Positions 17,083-26,437 of a DNA stretch of 63,701 bases are shown here, piece by piece; within the stretch, counting starts at the first letter, position 1; each line of letters opens with the position of its first letter. Source of the stretch: Clostridium punense (GTDB taxonomy: Bacteria; Bacillota; Clostridia; Clostridiales; Clostridiaceae). Under the pieces are notes generated by a model that saw nothing but the letters and a program-made list of their open reading frames with translations, did no database searches and had not been told where the DNA came from. The translations under genes and the position numbers were made by a program. The stretch covers positions 1-63,701 of the forward strand of contig NZ_JAGGLL010000026.1 in assembly GCF_017874425.1 (NCBI RefSeq), written 5' to 3'.

Positions 17083-17862
17083 CTAAAGTAAAAAGTTCTC
17101 CTGAATAAACCTTGCTACTCCATCTTCTTCGTTACTATATGTAATATGGGTAGCTACCTGTCGCACTTCCTCAATGGCATTTGAAACGGCTACTCCATAG
17201 CCACAAGTTTTTATCATTCCTATGTCGTTGTGATCGTCACCAAAAGCTGCAATCTGACTTAAATCGATATTTAGATGTTCTGCCAGCTTAATTATGGCAT
17301 AGTCTTTAGTTGCATCTTTATGCGCAAACCTACATAAATTTTCACCAGTATAAGTAAGAAAGCTACACTCTGAGTACTTAGCTGCTAACTCTAGAGCAGA
17401 TTTCTTATTATAGGCTTCTACTGTAATTTTAAGGGTTGGATTATTTAATGGTTTTTCAAAGTTGTTATAGGTAACATTAGCATAGCTTCCACCACTTTCT
17501 AATAGGTCTCTACTATTAGAATAATTCCCCGTTTCTGTTACCACAGATACATATTCAAAGTCCGCATGTTGTACACATTCTTTTATCAGTTCATCTGAGG
17601 TTGAGGGAGACAGCATAGATTTGTAGATTACCTCATCATTATGCCTTGCCAGTGCACCTCCGTTTGTTATAACAATGTCAGGTTTAATTAAATCAATATA
17701 CCTTTTAGCTGCCCTATCTGAACGTGCAGTTGCAATTGCAATACTAATTCCTTTCTCTTTACACTTTTTGAGGGTTTCTAAAGTAAACTCAGATACACTC
17801 TTATCCCCTTTTAGCAAGGTTTGATCTAAATCTGTTATAATTAGCTTCACCTTTTTATTCAT
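17083..17862 (-). CDS. Cof-type HAD phosphatase, copy 1
   Basis: A 259-residue HAD-superfamily, Cof/YbjI-like sugar-phosphatase. Motif I is ITDLDQTLL, motif II IAIATAR, motif III the lysine of ATKDYAIIKLAEHL and motif IV AAFGDDHNDIGM. The protein is a close paralogue of the one at 19556: the core domains are nearly identical (last 50 residues identical) while the C2-type cap (about residues 85-180) has diverged, suggesting different substrates. It starts five bases after the esterase stop, with AAGGAG overlapping that stop, so the two genes are translationally coupled. Confidence 0.92.
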   Translation of the reverse strand: MNKKVKLIITDLDQTLLKGDKSVSEFTLETLKKCKEKGISIAIATARSDRAAKRYIDLIKPDIVITNGGALARHNDEVIYKSMLSPSTSDELIKECVQHADFEYVSVVTETGNYSNSRDLLESGGSYANVTYNNFEKPLNNPTLKITVEAYNKKSALELAAKYSECSFLTYTGENLCRFAHKDATKDYAIIKLAEHLNIDLSQIAAFGDDHNDIGMIKTCGYGVAVSNAIEEVRQVATHITYSNEEDGVARFIQENFLL

Positions 17863-17866
17863 ACTC

Positions 17867-18883
17867 TTACTCCTTAATAAAACTTAAAGCCCTATTCAGC
17901 TTTAAATCTAAATCCTTTGGATACCAATGACCTACTCCACTATTAATATAATACTCAAAGGGAACTTTCAACTTGTTAAATGTATTCATCATATCTTCTA
18001 AATTTTCAACTGGAAGGTCTTTTTCTCCCTCTAGAAATACCCATTTAACTCCTCTTTTTAGGGAAGATTTGATATTTTCCTCAGTGAACCTATTTGTTTT
18101 TAGTGAGCAACATAAAGCTACAACTCCATTTATAGGAATTACATTAGCTAGTGTAATGTCTACAGCTGCTATAGCTCCACCTGAAAAGCCACCAATCATA
18201 ACTTGATTTTCATCAACAGAGTAATGCTTGGACACTGAGTCATAACAAGTTTTAATCTCTTCATATAATTTGTCATAGGTTTTCTTTATGTTTATTTCAT
18301 TATCCTTTGAATCATTTTCTAGTATTGCATTGTTCTTAATCCAGCCATAACTATTATGTCTTAATACTTGAGATGATTGAAGATAAACTACAATATAGCC
18401 TTTATCTAGAAGATAATTTGGTTTCCAATGCTTCTTATGATATTCTGAATTGTCTCCATCCCCGTGTAAATTAAAGAATAGCGGATACTTCTTTTCTTCC
18501 GTATAGCCTTCTGGAGTATGGACCTCATACTGAAATTTAGCTTGTTTTTGTGCTTCAATTAGTAATAAATCATTGTTTTTCTTTAACTCTTTATATTCCT
18601 CATAATCCTTTAAAGCTTCAAACCAATATAGCGGACATAGGAACTTTTTCTCAATCATATATTTAAGTGTTTCAATAGTTATATCATATTTTTTACTGGT
18701 ATAAGCAAACCAACACTTATCAAACATAATTGTATAAAGATTTTTTTCTATTTCTTCCGTTGGTAGACTTTCTAATCCCTGTTGCAATATTAGTAATGCC
18801 TCTTCATATTTTTCTTCCTCTTCTAATTGGTAATATACTTTACTAAGCTTCTCGAAACTTTTATGTATCATAGTTTTCTCCAT
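17867..18883 (-). CDS. Esterase with N-terminal TPR-like region
   Basis: A 338-residue protein. The first 110 residues are helical and TPR-like (LSKVYYQLEEEEKYEEALLILQ). The C-terminal alpha/beta-hydrolase domain starts at about 115 (YEVHTPEGYTEEKKYPLFF) and has an HGDGDNSEYH oxyanion region, the nucleophile elbow GGFSGGA and a catalytic histidine in SGVGHWYP. This resembles esterase/phospholipase family proteins of unknown substrate. It is placed between a GNAT gene (14-base gap) and a HAD gene (5-base gap), all one strand. A decayed copy of its 3' end lies at 16915. Confidence 0.85.
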   Translation of the reverse strand: MEKTMIHKSFEKLSKVYYQLEEEEKYEEALLILQQGLESLPTEEIEKNLYTIMFDKCWFAYTSKKYDITIETLKYMIEKKFLCPLYWFEALKDYEEYKELKKNNDLLLIEAQKQAKFQYEVHTPEGYTEEKKYPLFFNLHGDGDNSEYHKKHWKPNYLLDKGYIVVYLQSSQVLRHNSYGWIKNNAILENDSKDNEINIKKTYDKLYEEIKTCYDSVSKHYSVDENQVMIGGFSGGAIAAVDITLANVIPINGVVALCCSLKTNRFTEENIKSSLKRGVKWVFLEGEKDLPVENLEDMMNTFNKLKVPFEYYINSGVGHWYPKDLDLKLNRALSFIKE

Positions 18884-18896
18884 AATTTAGGTCTCC

Positions 18897-19442
18897 CTAC
18901 ATTACATCCTTTTGAAGTATAGCCATTATAATTCCATCTTCAAGCTTGCCTTTAATTAAATCTCTTTCTCTTACAACACCTTCTTTTGTAAAATTTAATT
19001 TCTCTAGGACCTTTACTGAGGCATCATTTCCTGGTGTAATAAAAGCTTCAATTCGATTTAAATTCATTTCACTTAATCCGAATTTAACTACTTCACCAAT
19101 AGCTTCTGTGGCATATCCTTTATTCCATTCATCTTGAGCTAAATCATACCCAATTTCAGCCCTGCGAGCATCATTATCAAAATCCCCTAAACAACATATG
19201 CCTATTAGCTCCTTTGTATCTTTTAACTCTATTCCCCAAGTTATCTCTTCTCCAGCTTCAAATTCTTCTTTATATCTTTTTATAAATTCCTCAGCATCAT
19301 TTTTAGATTCTATAGGGCTAAACCAGTCATATTTTGCAACCTCTGGGTCACTAAATACTTTGTAAATTCCTTCTACATCATTTTCATTAACTTCTCTTAA
19401 AATTAGTCTATTAGTCTGAATTTCTTTTATTGTTTTAATCAT
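18897..19442 (-). CDS. GNAT acetyltransferase (RimJ/RimL type)
   Basis: A 181-residue GNAT enzyme of the Acetyltransf_3 group. It opens TNRLILREVNENDVEGIYKVF and carries GYDLAQDEWNKGYATEAI (the acetyl-CoA loop) and the late LEKLNFTKEG motif typical of RimJ-like N-acetyltransferases. The acceptor may be a protein N-terminus or a small amine. It is in the HAD-GNAT-esterase-HAD series. GGAGAG precedes the ATG. Confidence 0.9.
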   Translation of the reverse strand: MIKTIKEIQTNRLILREVNENDVEGIYKVFSDPEVAKYDWFSPIESKNDAEEFIKRYKEEFEAGEEITWGIELKDTKELIGICCLGDFDNDARRAEIGYDLAQDEWNKGYATEAIGEVVKFGLSEMNLNRIEAFITPGNDASVKVLEKLNFTKEGVVRERDLIKGKLEDGIIMAILQKDVM

Positions 19443-19555
19443 TTTTTCTCTCCTTTTAATCCATAGAATATTTTTTAAATCTTACTTTTAACTTACGCTA
19501 CTTATTATTTAGCTTGTCAACTTTTACTTCAGGCAAAGACTAATATTATCCATAA

Positions 19556-20335
19556 CTAAAGTAAAAAGTTCTCCTGTATAAACCTTGCTACTCCATCTTC
19601 CTCATTACTATAAGTAATATGGGTAGCGACCTGTCGTACTTCTTCAATTGCATTTGAAACTGCTACTCCATAGCCACAAGTTTTCAGCATATCTATATCG
19701 TTATAATCATCACCAAAAGCTGCAATCTGGCTTAAATCAATATTTAGATGTTCTGCCAGTTTAATTATGGCATAATCTTTAGTTGCATTTTTGTGAGCAA
19801 ATCTGCACCATTTTTCTCCACTATAAGCAAGAAAACTACACTCTGAATACTTAGTCGCTAATTCAAGGACTGCTTCATTATTGAAAGCCTCAACTGTAAT
19901 TTTATAGCTTGGACAATTTAGTGATATTTCAAAACTATTATATATAGCATGATCATAGTCCACACCATTTTTTAATAAGTCATGGCTATTGGAGTAATAA
20001 CCTATTTCTGTTTCGACAGTTACTTCTCCAATATCAGTATGCAAGACACTTTCCTTTATTAGTCCATCTGAAGTTAAAGGCGATAGCATGGACCTATAGA
20101 TTACTTTCCCGTTATGCTTTGCCAGTGCCCCTCCATTAGAAATAATAATATCAGGTTTAATTAAATCTATATATTTTTTAGCCGCTCTTTCTGAACGTGC
20201 TGTTGCAATTGCAATGTTAATTTCTTGTTCTTTGCATTTTTTAATTGTTTCTAAAGTATACTGAGATACACTTTTATCTCCTTTTAGTAAGGTTTGATCT
20301 AAATCTGTTATAATAAGCTTCACTTTTTTATCCAT
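19556..20335 (-). CDS. Cof-type HAD phosphatase, copy 2
   Basis: A 259-residue paralogue of the HAD phosphatase at 17083, of identical length. The motifs ITDLDQTLL, IAIATAR, the lysine of ATKDYAIIKLAEHL and AAFGDDYNDIDM are kept. Differences between the copies in the core are mostly synonymous at DNA level, while the cap domain has many amino-acid changes, so selection has kept the core and varied the substrate cap. GAGGAGG precedes the ATG. It is the upstream gene of the duplicated cluster. Confidence 0.92.
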   Translation of the reverse strand: MDKKVKLIITDLDQTLLKGDKSVSQYTLETIKKCKEQEINIAIATARSERAAKKYIDLIKPDIIISNGGALAKHNGKVIYRSMLSPLTSDGLIKESVLHTDIGEVTVETEIGYYSNSHDLLKNGVDYDHAIYNSFEISLNCPSYKITVEAFNNEAVLELATKYSECSFLAYSGEKWCRFAHKNATKDYAIIKLAEHLNIDLSQIAAFGDDYNDIDMLKTCGYGVAVSNAIEEVRQVATHITYSNEEDGVARFIQENFLL

Positions 20336-20484
20336 ATTTTCCTCCTCAATAAAGTTATTTAATGTTTACCTTCCCTTACTAACCACTAAACAAATTCATT
20401 TTCGGCATTGCTTTCATTTGATATTTAACTTAAATAAAGTCATGTCTATAAGCTTTCTTAACAAAAATTTAGTTTATTAATATT

Positions 20485-20546
20485 CTAAAAGCCTTAATGG
20501 AACCAAAGTAGGAGCAATGTATGATTTAAGTCTTAACTTTGATTCC
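20485..20546 (+). repeat. Palindromic intergenic repeat, copy A
   Basis: The left arm GGAACCAAAGTAG pairs with the right arm TTAACTTTGATTCC. It belongs to the family also seen at 30924, 40165, 47125, 49792 and 57184. The preceding AAAAGCCTTAA is also shared. It lies downstream of the esterase at 20637. Confidence 0.75.
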
Positions 20547-20636
20547 GAATAAGGATATTTTCTAACCCTTTTCTGAAAAAATCAACGGTTTATTTCTTAC
20601 CTAAAAAGTATTTAAGAATTATCCTTGAAAATGTGA

Positions 20637-21836
20637 TTAATCCTCATTTAAGTTTATAAGTCCTGTTGCTAAGGTTTCTCCCCAGCATAAATAATCGTGT
20701 CCTGATTGAAAATTCTCATATTTCACATCATAACCCTTAGATAATAAAACATCTCTCATATTATTTATTACTTCCATCATCACAGGTTCATCATCATAGG
20801 GAGCGTCTTCAAGTAATCCTGCATTTAAATAAAACCTTATAGGAAGCTTCTTCTCTTTTTCAAATTCTTTTGTTAACCATTGTTCTTCATACCAATAAGA
20901 TCCCGATTGAGATAGAACTTTTCCAAAAATGTCCCATCTTTTAAGAGCTATATAGCTTGCTGTTAAACCACCAAGACTAAGTCCTCCAATAATTGTTCTC
21001 TCTGATTCTTTGGTTATGTTGTAGTTTTCGTAGCCCCAGGGCATTACTTCCTCAGTAATAAACTTCATAAAGGACTCATTACAGGTTAATTCTTCATATC
21101 TATTTTTATTACTATCAACTAATATACATACTGTAGGTGGAATCTTTTTCTCATGAATTAAATTATCAAGTACCACATCTGTTGATAAATAATTTAAGTA
21201 ATCAAAGCCATCCGTGAGTACTAGAACGTTATAAGGAGAAGCTTTTTCATCATATTCACTTGGAGTATAAACCCATATCCTTCGAGTGTTACCTAGAATC
21301 TTGCTTTCAAATCTACTCAGCTTCATATTTCCTTTTTTTACCTGTTTATTAGAGATTGTCCAAACTTCTGGTTTAACCTTAGAAAGTTTTACTAAAGAGT
21401 ATACAGTTTCAACACTTTCTGGATCTTCCTCATCTTTCACATTGACTACTCTATTTGGATTTAATGAATCCATAATAGAGTTTTTCTTTATTTTTTTATA
21501 ATCATTGTCAAACTCATAATTTAACGAAAAATTATATTTAAACTTAACATCATTTCTAACTATATAGGACTTAACCAAAATATCTGTGTTTGGCAGTCTC
21601 TCCATGATGTTTTCTGAATAACGATAACCCGGAACTCCTCCATATATAAGAACATTATTTACTTCTTCATTTCCTCTATAAAGAAAAGTAAGTATCACTT
21701 TTTCTTCCCCTTGAACTTCTTCAATTAAGGGTGTTCCTTCCTTTTGAATTTCATTCCAAAACTTCTCTAAGACAAAAGTACCACTGCTAAGTTTATTATA
21801 TAGATTTTCAATCTTTGGACTTAACAAATTCACCAT
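20637..21836 (-). CDS. Enterochelin-esterase-like hydrolase
   Basis: A 399-residue protein of the Fes/esterase D-like group. A beta-rich N-terminal domain (about 1-165) precedes the hydrolase domain (RIWVYTPSEYDEKASPYNVL onward) with the nucleophile elbow GGLSLGG and the late catalytic histidine in FQSGHDYLCW. Family members cleave ferric siderophore esters, but many have other roles and no siderophore genes are nearby. The frame extends to 21863; the ATG at 21836 has AGGGGGG before it and is preferred. Confidence 0.85.
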   Translation of the reverse strand: MVNLLSPKIENLYNKLSSGTFVLEKFWNEIQKEGTPLIEEVQGEEKVILTFLYRGNEEVNNVLIYGGVPGYRYSENIMERLPNTDILVKSYIVRNDVKFKYNFSLNYEFDNDYKKIKKNSIMDSLNPNRVVNVKDEEDPESVETVYSLVKLSKVKPEVWTISNKQVKKGNMKLSRFESKILGNTRRIWVYTPSEYDEKASPYNVLVLTDGFDYLNYLSTDVVLDNLIHEKKIPPTVCILVDSNKNRYEELTCNESFMKFITEEVMPWGYENYNITKESERTIIGGLSLGGLTASYIALKRWDIFGKVLSQSGSYWYEEQWLTKEFEKEKKLPIRFYLNAGLLEDAPYDDEPVMMEVINNMRDVLLSKGYDVKYENFQSGHDYLCWGETLATGLINLNED

Positions 21837-21945
21837 ATTATATCCCCCCTGACCCATAATCATTAACTCTCTTTGTACTTTAAATTACTTGCAAATATAA
21901 ATATATCACTTAATCTATTATTATTTATTTCAACTGAAACTAATA

Positions 21946-22749
21946 TTAATCTATTCTTACAAACCTCCCCATGATTCCTAAGTACTTATATGCTTTTCCA
22001 CTTCCATCCGGAATTGTAAATACAGAGTAAACTATGCGATTACTTCTCTTAATAACTTTTGCTTTTCCATGCATATCACTCATAACTGCATCTTCAATAT
22101 CATTAACTAATACTTTATCTGACAATGTCCACCTTGCATTTTCCATAAACCAATGATTAAAAGAACCTTGTTGAGGATTTAGCATTATAGATAATAAAAA
22201 AACTACAATAATAAAAAATCCTATGGCTCTTGTTGTCTTTTTAACTAAAAAACGCTTAATACCTATGTGATTATTTTCCTTTTTCTCAGTTTTATCTATT
22301 GTTTGGCTTTCATTACGTCCAAATTTCTCTAAAGCTAACCACAGAACAAAGGTTGGGAGAAATGTTACTATTACTGCACTTATTTTCCAATAATAACCAA
22401 CATCATTTATAATTTTTGGCATGAGATATTGATGAAAAAAGCAAAAAAATCCGTTGTTAGCGAAAGGGATAAGTAATTCAGGTAAGCCTCTTTTATCTGG
22501 AAATAATCCAGAAACCCATATAAGTAAGTTGAAGAAGAAAATTGATGAAATAGATAGCAAGTTCCTACTATGGCTATGTTGTTTAGTAAGAAACTTACCC
22601 AATACCATGTATAGAACAATTGTAAATATAAAAACTCCTATGGCCTTTGGCAAACTAGCTTGTCTGTAATCAATTGGTATTATTACTAATAAAGTTAATA
22701 AGTTGAATAGTATATAATAAGCAAATACCCTTATATTATTTCTTTTCAT
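21946..22749 (-). CDS. Polytopic membrane protein of unknown function
   Basis: A 267-residue protein with about five membrane helices (around residues 9-25, 33-50, 65-82, 118-138 and 173-190) and a soluble C-terminal domain of about 75 residues ending YKYLGIMGRFVRID. The tail looks extracytoplasmic. No family is recognised. GAGGGTG precedes the ATG. It lies between the esterase and a GNAT gene on the same strand, with no terminator evident, so it may be part of a loose operon. Confidence 0.78.
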   Translation of the reverse strand: MKRNNIRVFAYYILFNLLTLLVIIPIDYRQASLPKAIGVFIFTIVLYMVLGKFLTKQHSHSRNLLSISSIFFFNLLIWVSGLFPDKRGLPELLIPFANNGFFCFFHQYLMPKIINDVGYYWKISAVIVTFLPTFVLWLALEKFGRNESQTIDKTEKKENNHIGIKRFLVKKTTRAIGFFIIVVFLLSIMLNPQQGSFNHWFMENARWTLSDKVLVNDIEDAVMSDMHGKAKVIKRSNRIVYSVFTIPDGSGKAYKYLGIMGRFVRID

Positions 22750-22866
22750 TTATACACCCTCATTTAGTTTATAGACTTTAATTTTCAAATACTCTTATCT
22801 CACGTCCATTAATGTACAGAATCCCTGTATTTACTGTTCTTAATATAGTATTACAGTATTTAAAAC

Positions 22867-23454
22867 TCATTTTTGAAAGCCCTTGTATTTACTACTATTT
22901 TTAGTTATCCCAAGCATTACTCTGTCCTCATATTCATTAGTTTTCTTATTATAAGCAGCTTCCTTTTTCACTCCCTCTTCTTTAAAGCCTAACTTCTCAC
23001 ATAATTTTATTGAAGCAATATTCTCTGGATGTACTGATGCTTCAATTCTATTTAAGCCCATAACTTGAAAGGCAAATTTAAGAACTTCTTCTCCTACTTC
23101 TCCCATAATATTCTGTCTCCAATATGCTTTATTAAGCATAAACCCTATTTCGCCTTGAGAATTCCATTCATTAAAGCTATGTAATGTAATTAGTCCTACA
23201 ACATTATCCTGCTCTTTTGTAGCAATGCACCATCTGATAAACTTCTTATTTTCAAATCCCCTTAAAAATGCTTGTACAGATTTCTGAGCTTGCTCCATTG
23301 TTTGCATAGTTCCCATCTGCTGATATTTCACAGTATCATTATCTGAATATATTTCATATATTGATAAATAGTCTTTTTCTTTCACTTCCCTTAAAATAAA
23401 CCTTTTACTCTCTAGGTTTGGAAATCCATTAAAATCAAATTTAGTTAGGTCCAT
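22867..23454 (-). CDS. GNAT acetyltransferase (RimJ/RimL type)
   Basis: A 195-residue GNAT protein with ESKRFILREVKEKDYLSIYEI, GEIGFMLNKAYWRQNIMGEV and ASIKLCEKLGFKEEG, the ordered motifs of the Acetyltransf_3 group. The frame opens with a GTG at 23472, but the ATG at 23454 has GAGGTG seven bases before it and is chosen. It is similar in type, not in sequence identity, to the GNAT at 18897. Confidence 0.88.
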   Translation of the reverse strand: MDLTKFDFNGFPNLESKRFILREVKEKDYLSIYEIYSDNDTVKYQQMGTMQTMEQAQKSVQAFLRGFENKKFIRWCIATKEQDNVVGLITLHSFNEWNSQGEIGFMLNKAYWRQNIMGEVGEEVLKFAFQVMGLNRIEASVHPENIASIKLCEKLGFKEEGVKKEAAYNKKTNEYEDRVMLGITKNSSKYKGFQK

Positions 23455-23627
23455 ATATTTCACCTCTTCCACACAACATGTAGTTAAATTATATCATAAT
23501 TTACATTTTATTCTATGTAACTCTTTAATTTTTACAATATTTATTGCTTTTTTTATTGCCATTGTATTTTTTTACTGATGACTTCCACCGAGGATTTAGG
23601 GTAATATTTCATTTACATTACAATACA

Positions 23628-23665
23628 AAACACCATAAAATCCATTGCTGAACATTATGGTGCTT
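23628..23665 (-). terminator. Terminator after GNAT gene at 23687
   Basis: CACCATAA (23631-23638) pairs with TTATGGTG (23655-23662); on the minus strand the stem is followed by TTTTGTATTG. Confidence 0.75.
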
Positions 23666-23686
23666 AAACTAATTCTTAAATTAATT

Positions 23687-24223
23687 TTAACTAAGTTTCT
23701 TTCTCATTCTAAAAACCTTTAACTTTTCACCTGCTATTTCACCTTCACAGGCATAAAATATTTCAAAATTACACTTTTCATAAACTTTAATAGCTCTTTT
23801 ATTAAAAGCTGCAACTCCACACCTAACATATTGTCCTTTGTAGTTATATTCTCTTACAGCAAAATCAATGCATTGTAAAACAAAATTTACTCCAATTCCC
23901 TTTCCACATAATTGTGGCTTTAAACCCCAACCTACCCACATTTCGTAACTATTTTGCGTATTACTTTTAACTACTTCATGACTAACGTAACCCTCATCTT
24001 CTAGCTCTTCACCATCTTCTTGAAAGAATTCAATAGTAAATTCTCCTACAAGATGATTTTCTTCATCTAATGCTGCAAATTTTCCCAATCCCCAGTTTTT
24101 CTCATCAAGTAAAAGTTCCTTCTCATTGACATAATCGTATATATGGTATTCACCACCATACTTCCAATTATCAATGATTTCATTTGCATATTCCAAATTC
24201 ATTGGAACAAATTTAAAATTCAT
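23687..24223 (-). CDS. GNAT acetyltransferase
   Basis: A 178-residue GNAT. Visible motifs are GWGLKPQLCGKGIGVNFVLQ (the Q/RxxGxG/A acetyl-CoA loop) and the late FNKRAIKVYEKCNFEIF. The frame extends to 24250; the ATG at 24223 with AAGGGG seven bases upstream is chosen. Third of four acetyltransferases in this stretch. Acceptor unknown. Confidence 0.88.
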   Translation of the reverse strand: MNFKFVPMNLEYANEIIDNWKYGGEYHIYDYVNEKELLLDEKNWGLGKFAALDEENHLVGEFTIEFFQEDGEELEDEGYVSHEVVKSNTQNSYEMWVGWGLKPQLCGKGIGVNFVLQCIDFAVREYNYKGQYVRCGVAAFNKRAIKVYEKCNFEIFYACEGEIAGEKLKVFRMRKKLS

Positions 24224-24320
24224 AATATAACCCCTTTTTTTCAATAACAATATAGATATTTAAATTTTATAAACTGAATCTTATATTTAAAGTGCACACA
24301 ATTACTTGTATACTAACCTT

Positions 24321-24731
24321 CTAGTTAGATTTTCTCATAATTATACATCGTTCTTTAAATCCAAGACTCTTCCAGAATGCTTGTCCTCTTTGATTCCAAC
24401 AGAAAACATCTAAATCTATAGAATCAGTTTTTAGTTCCTTCATGAGTTGATTAAATGCAATTGTACCAAGATGTTTTCTCCTTACATTTTTACAAATAAA
24501 AAAATGAGATAAATAGTAAGGAGAAGTTTGAGTTCGTACTAGAGCATAACCCGCTACCTCTTTATGCTCTAGAAATAAAAATGCTACTGATCCTTGTTCT
24601 ATAGCACATTTTAATCTTTCTTGCAAAATTTCAACTTCTGGAATATTATCATTCTTTTCATCCTCATATAATTCCCTATTTAACTTTGCCAGTACTGACA
24701 AATTATCCATAGTACATTTTATAAGTTCCAT
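24321..24731 (-). CDS. GNAT acetyltransferase, small
   Basis: A 136-residue GNAT with a central HFFICKNVRRKHLGTIAF loop and a C-terminal WNQRGQAFWKSLGFKERC. The compact length suits the aminoglycoside-type/YkwB-like small GNATs, but no substrate can be inferred. CGGAGG precedes the ATG. It is 37 bases from the upstream DUF6483-like gene and may share a transcript. Confidence 0.86.
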   Translation of the reverse strand: MELIKCTMDNLSVLAKLNRELYEDEKNDNIPEVEILQERLKCAIEQGSVAFLFLEHKEVAGYALVRTQTSPYYLSHFFICKNVRRKHLGTIAFNQLMKELKTDSIDLDVFCWNQRGQAFWKSLGFKERCIIMRKSN

Positions 24732-24768
24732 ATCACTTACCTCCGTTTAAATACTTAAAACATAAGCT

Positions 24769-25113
24769 TTATTTTTCAAATATAGTTTTTACATCCTCTA
24801 ATCCTTGATATATCTCTGCCCTTGTGAAATTTCCTTCTTGCAATTCCTTATCACTTTTTTCTAGCAAAGAATTATAAAACTCAATTGCAATTTTATAAAT
24901 ATCCTCTGAACCTTTTTTATGTAGTTCTTCGAAAAGTATGTCCTCTGCCTTGTTGTAATTTCCCTCATGAACAAGGCGATTTAACATAATTTGTAGTATA
25001 TCCGTTGATCCAAGTTGATTTAAATTTATTTTTTCACTGCTCTTTTCCTTCTTATTAAGTACAGTTTTTGCTATATTTCTCGCAAGATTTTCAATCATTC
25101 TTTCAATGTTCAA
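24769..25113 (-). CDS. Helical protein, DUF6483-like
   Basis: A roughly 114-residue all-helical soluble protein with ERMIENLARNIAKTVLNK at the start and two TPR-like helices (EGNYNKAEDILFEELHKKG). It resembles the DUF6483 family of small Firmicute proteins, by eye only. Three starts are possible: GTG at 25122, TTG at 25113 and ATG at 25098; the TTG is preferred because GAGGGTG lies six bases before it. Function unknown. Confidence 0.65.
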   Translation of the reverse strand: MNIERMIENLARNIAKTVLNKKEKSSEKINLNQLGSTDILQIMLNRLVHEGNYNKAEDILFEELHKKGSEDIYKIAIEFYNSLLEKSDKELQEGNFTRAEIYQGLEDVKTIFEK

Positions 25114-25122
25114 AAGTTTCAC

Positions 25123-25427
25123 CCTCTTAGATCTTATTATGTATATTTAGTTAAATTGTAACATAGATTCAATATTATTACATTAAATTATCTTTTCAAT
25201 GGACCTATCTTCATAGTTATTACTTTTCAAGGTAATTATTTTCTCTTATTACCATAAAGTTCTAGTCTCCAATACAGAAAAGGCCTATTAAGAATTTGAA
25301 TAATATGTCGAAATAAGTAGTATGAATTTAAATACTGTTGTAAAAATTAAAGACTCAAAGGGCTAAATTCATTAGCATTCTACAATCTCAAACTATAAAC
25401 TTTACTTTTATTAGAGAGGTATTTGAT
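25123..25427. other. Intergenic region between divergent genes
   Basis: About 305 AT-rich bases with no recognised feature beyond a weak GGTAAT/ATTACC hairpin near 25230. The promoters of both flanking genes are expected here. Confidence 0.35.
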
Positions 25428-26120
25428 ATGAAAAATAAGTATATTCAGTATGCACCCATAATTTTTGCAGCTTTTGGAATGTCCTTTGCTATAGCTGGAT
25501 ATTTTATAAACTTTTATCTTCCAAGTAATATCGCTACACTTGTTTGGCTAATTCTTATGATTACTTTTTTAATTCTTGGGTTGAAGTTTGGCAAATTGAT
25601 TAGAAGTCTTTATATAGATTTTCATAAAGATTCTTTAACTGGACTTAAGAATAGAATGTTTTTCTACTTTAAACTTGATTATATAATGGAAAGGATATCA
25701 AATGCTCCTGAACCTTTAACCCTTATAATGATAGATATAGATAATTTTAAATATATAAACGATACTTTTGGTCACGTTAATGGTGATAAGGTATTAAAGA
25801 ATATGGCAGAGATTTTTAAAGCTAATGTTAGAGAATATGATATTTTAGCCCGTTGGGGTGGTGAGGAGTTTACAATTTTATTACCTGGCACAGATGTTTC
25901 AAAGGCCACATTAATTGCTGAAAGAATTAGAGAAAGTATTGAAAAACATGAATTTAAAATTAATAATACTTCACTAAACATAACAGTAAGTATGGGAGTT
26001 TATACAACTACTAAAAAAATGGCTGTTAACGATTTTGTAGAACATGCTGATCAAGCATTATATAAAGCTAAGGAAAGGAAAAACCAAGTTGTGAGTTATG
26101 AGCAGATACTTTCTGCCTAG
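25428..26120 (+). CDS. Membrane diguanylate cyclase
   Basis: A 230-residue c-di-GMP synthase. Two membrane helices (about residues 9-28 and 34-55) are followed by a GGDEF domain from about 68. The active-site motif is RWGGEEF, and REYD five residues upstream is a complete RxxD inhibitory site, so both synthesis and product feedback are likely intact. There is no sensor domain beyond the short membrane part. GAGAGGT precedes the ATG. Confidence 0.93.
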   Translation: MKNKYIQYAPIIFAAFGMSFAIAGYFINFYLPSNIATLVWLILMITFLILGLKFGKLIRSLYIDFHKDSLTGLKNRMFFYFKLDYIMERISNAPEPLTLIMIDIDNFKYINDTFGHVNGDKVLKNMAEIFKANVREYDILARWGGEEFTILLPGTDVSKATLIAERIRESIEKHEFKINNTSLNITVSMGVYTTTKKMAVNDFVEHADQALYKAKERKNQVVSYEQILSA

Positions 26121-26161
26121 TCTCCCTCACATAAAATCCATTGCCTATAGCACTATTCTTA

Positions 26162-26199
26162 ACGCAAGAGATCTTTTATTGGACCTCTTGTGTTTTTTT
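26162..26199 (+). terminator. Terminator after the diguanylate cyclase
   Basis: ACGCAAGAG pairs with CTCTTGTGT (one wobble) around a 14-base loop, followed by TTTTTTTA. Confidence 0.85.
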
Positions 26200-26319
26200 A
26201 TTCTTCTTATTTAATCTACAAAGTATTAATTTTAATAAAAATTAAACTTAAATTTATATATAGTTTTATAAATCAAGCTATGATTTCATATTTAAAGCAT
26301 TATCATTTCATAAAATTAT

Positions 26320-26346
26320 CAAGTACAAGTGATTGTATCCGATAAT
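26320..26346 (+). promoter_or_regulatory. Candidate sigma-D (flagellar) promoter of the chemoreceptor
   Basis: CCGATAAT at 26339-26346 matches the -10 of sigma-D/sigma-28 promoters. CAAG lies 15 bases upstream, where TAAA is expected (two of four bases match). The distance to the start codon is about 90 bases. Confidence 0.45.
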
Positions 26347-26437
26347 GTCATTGGGGATAAAATGCTAAAATAAGGAACCAACCTTATTAAATTATATTAT
26401 AAAATCTCAAAAAACTTTATATTCAAGGGGGAATATT

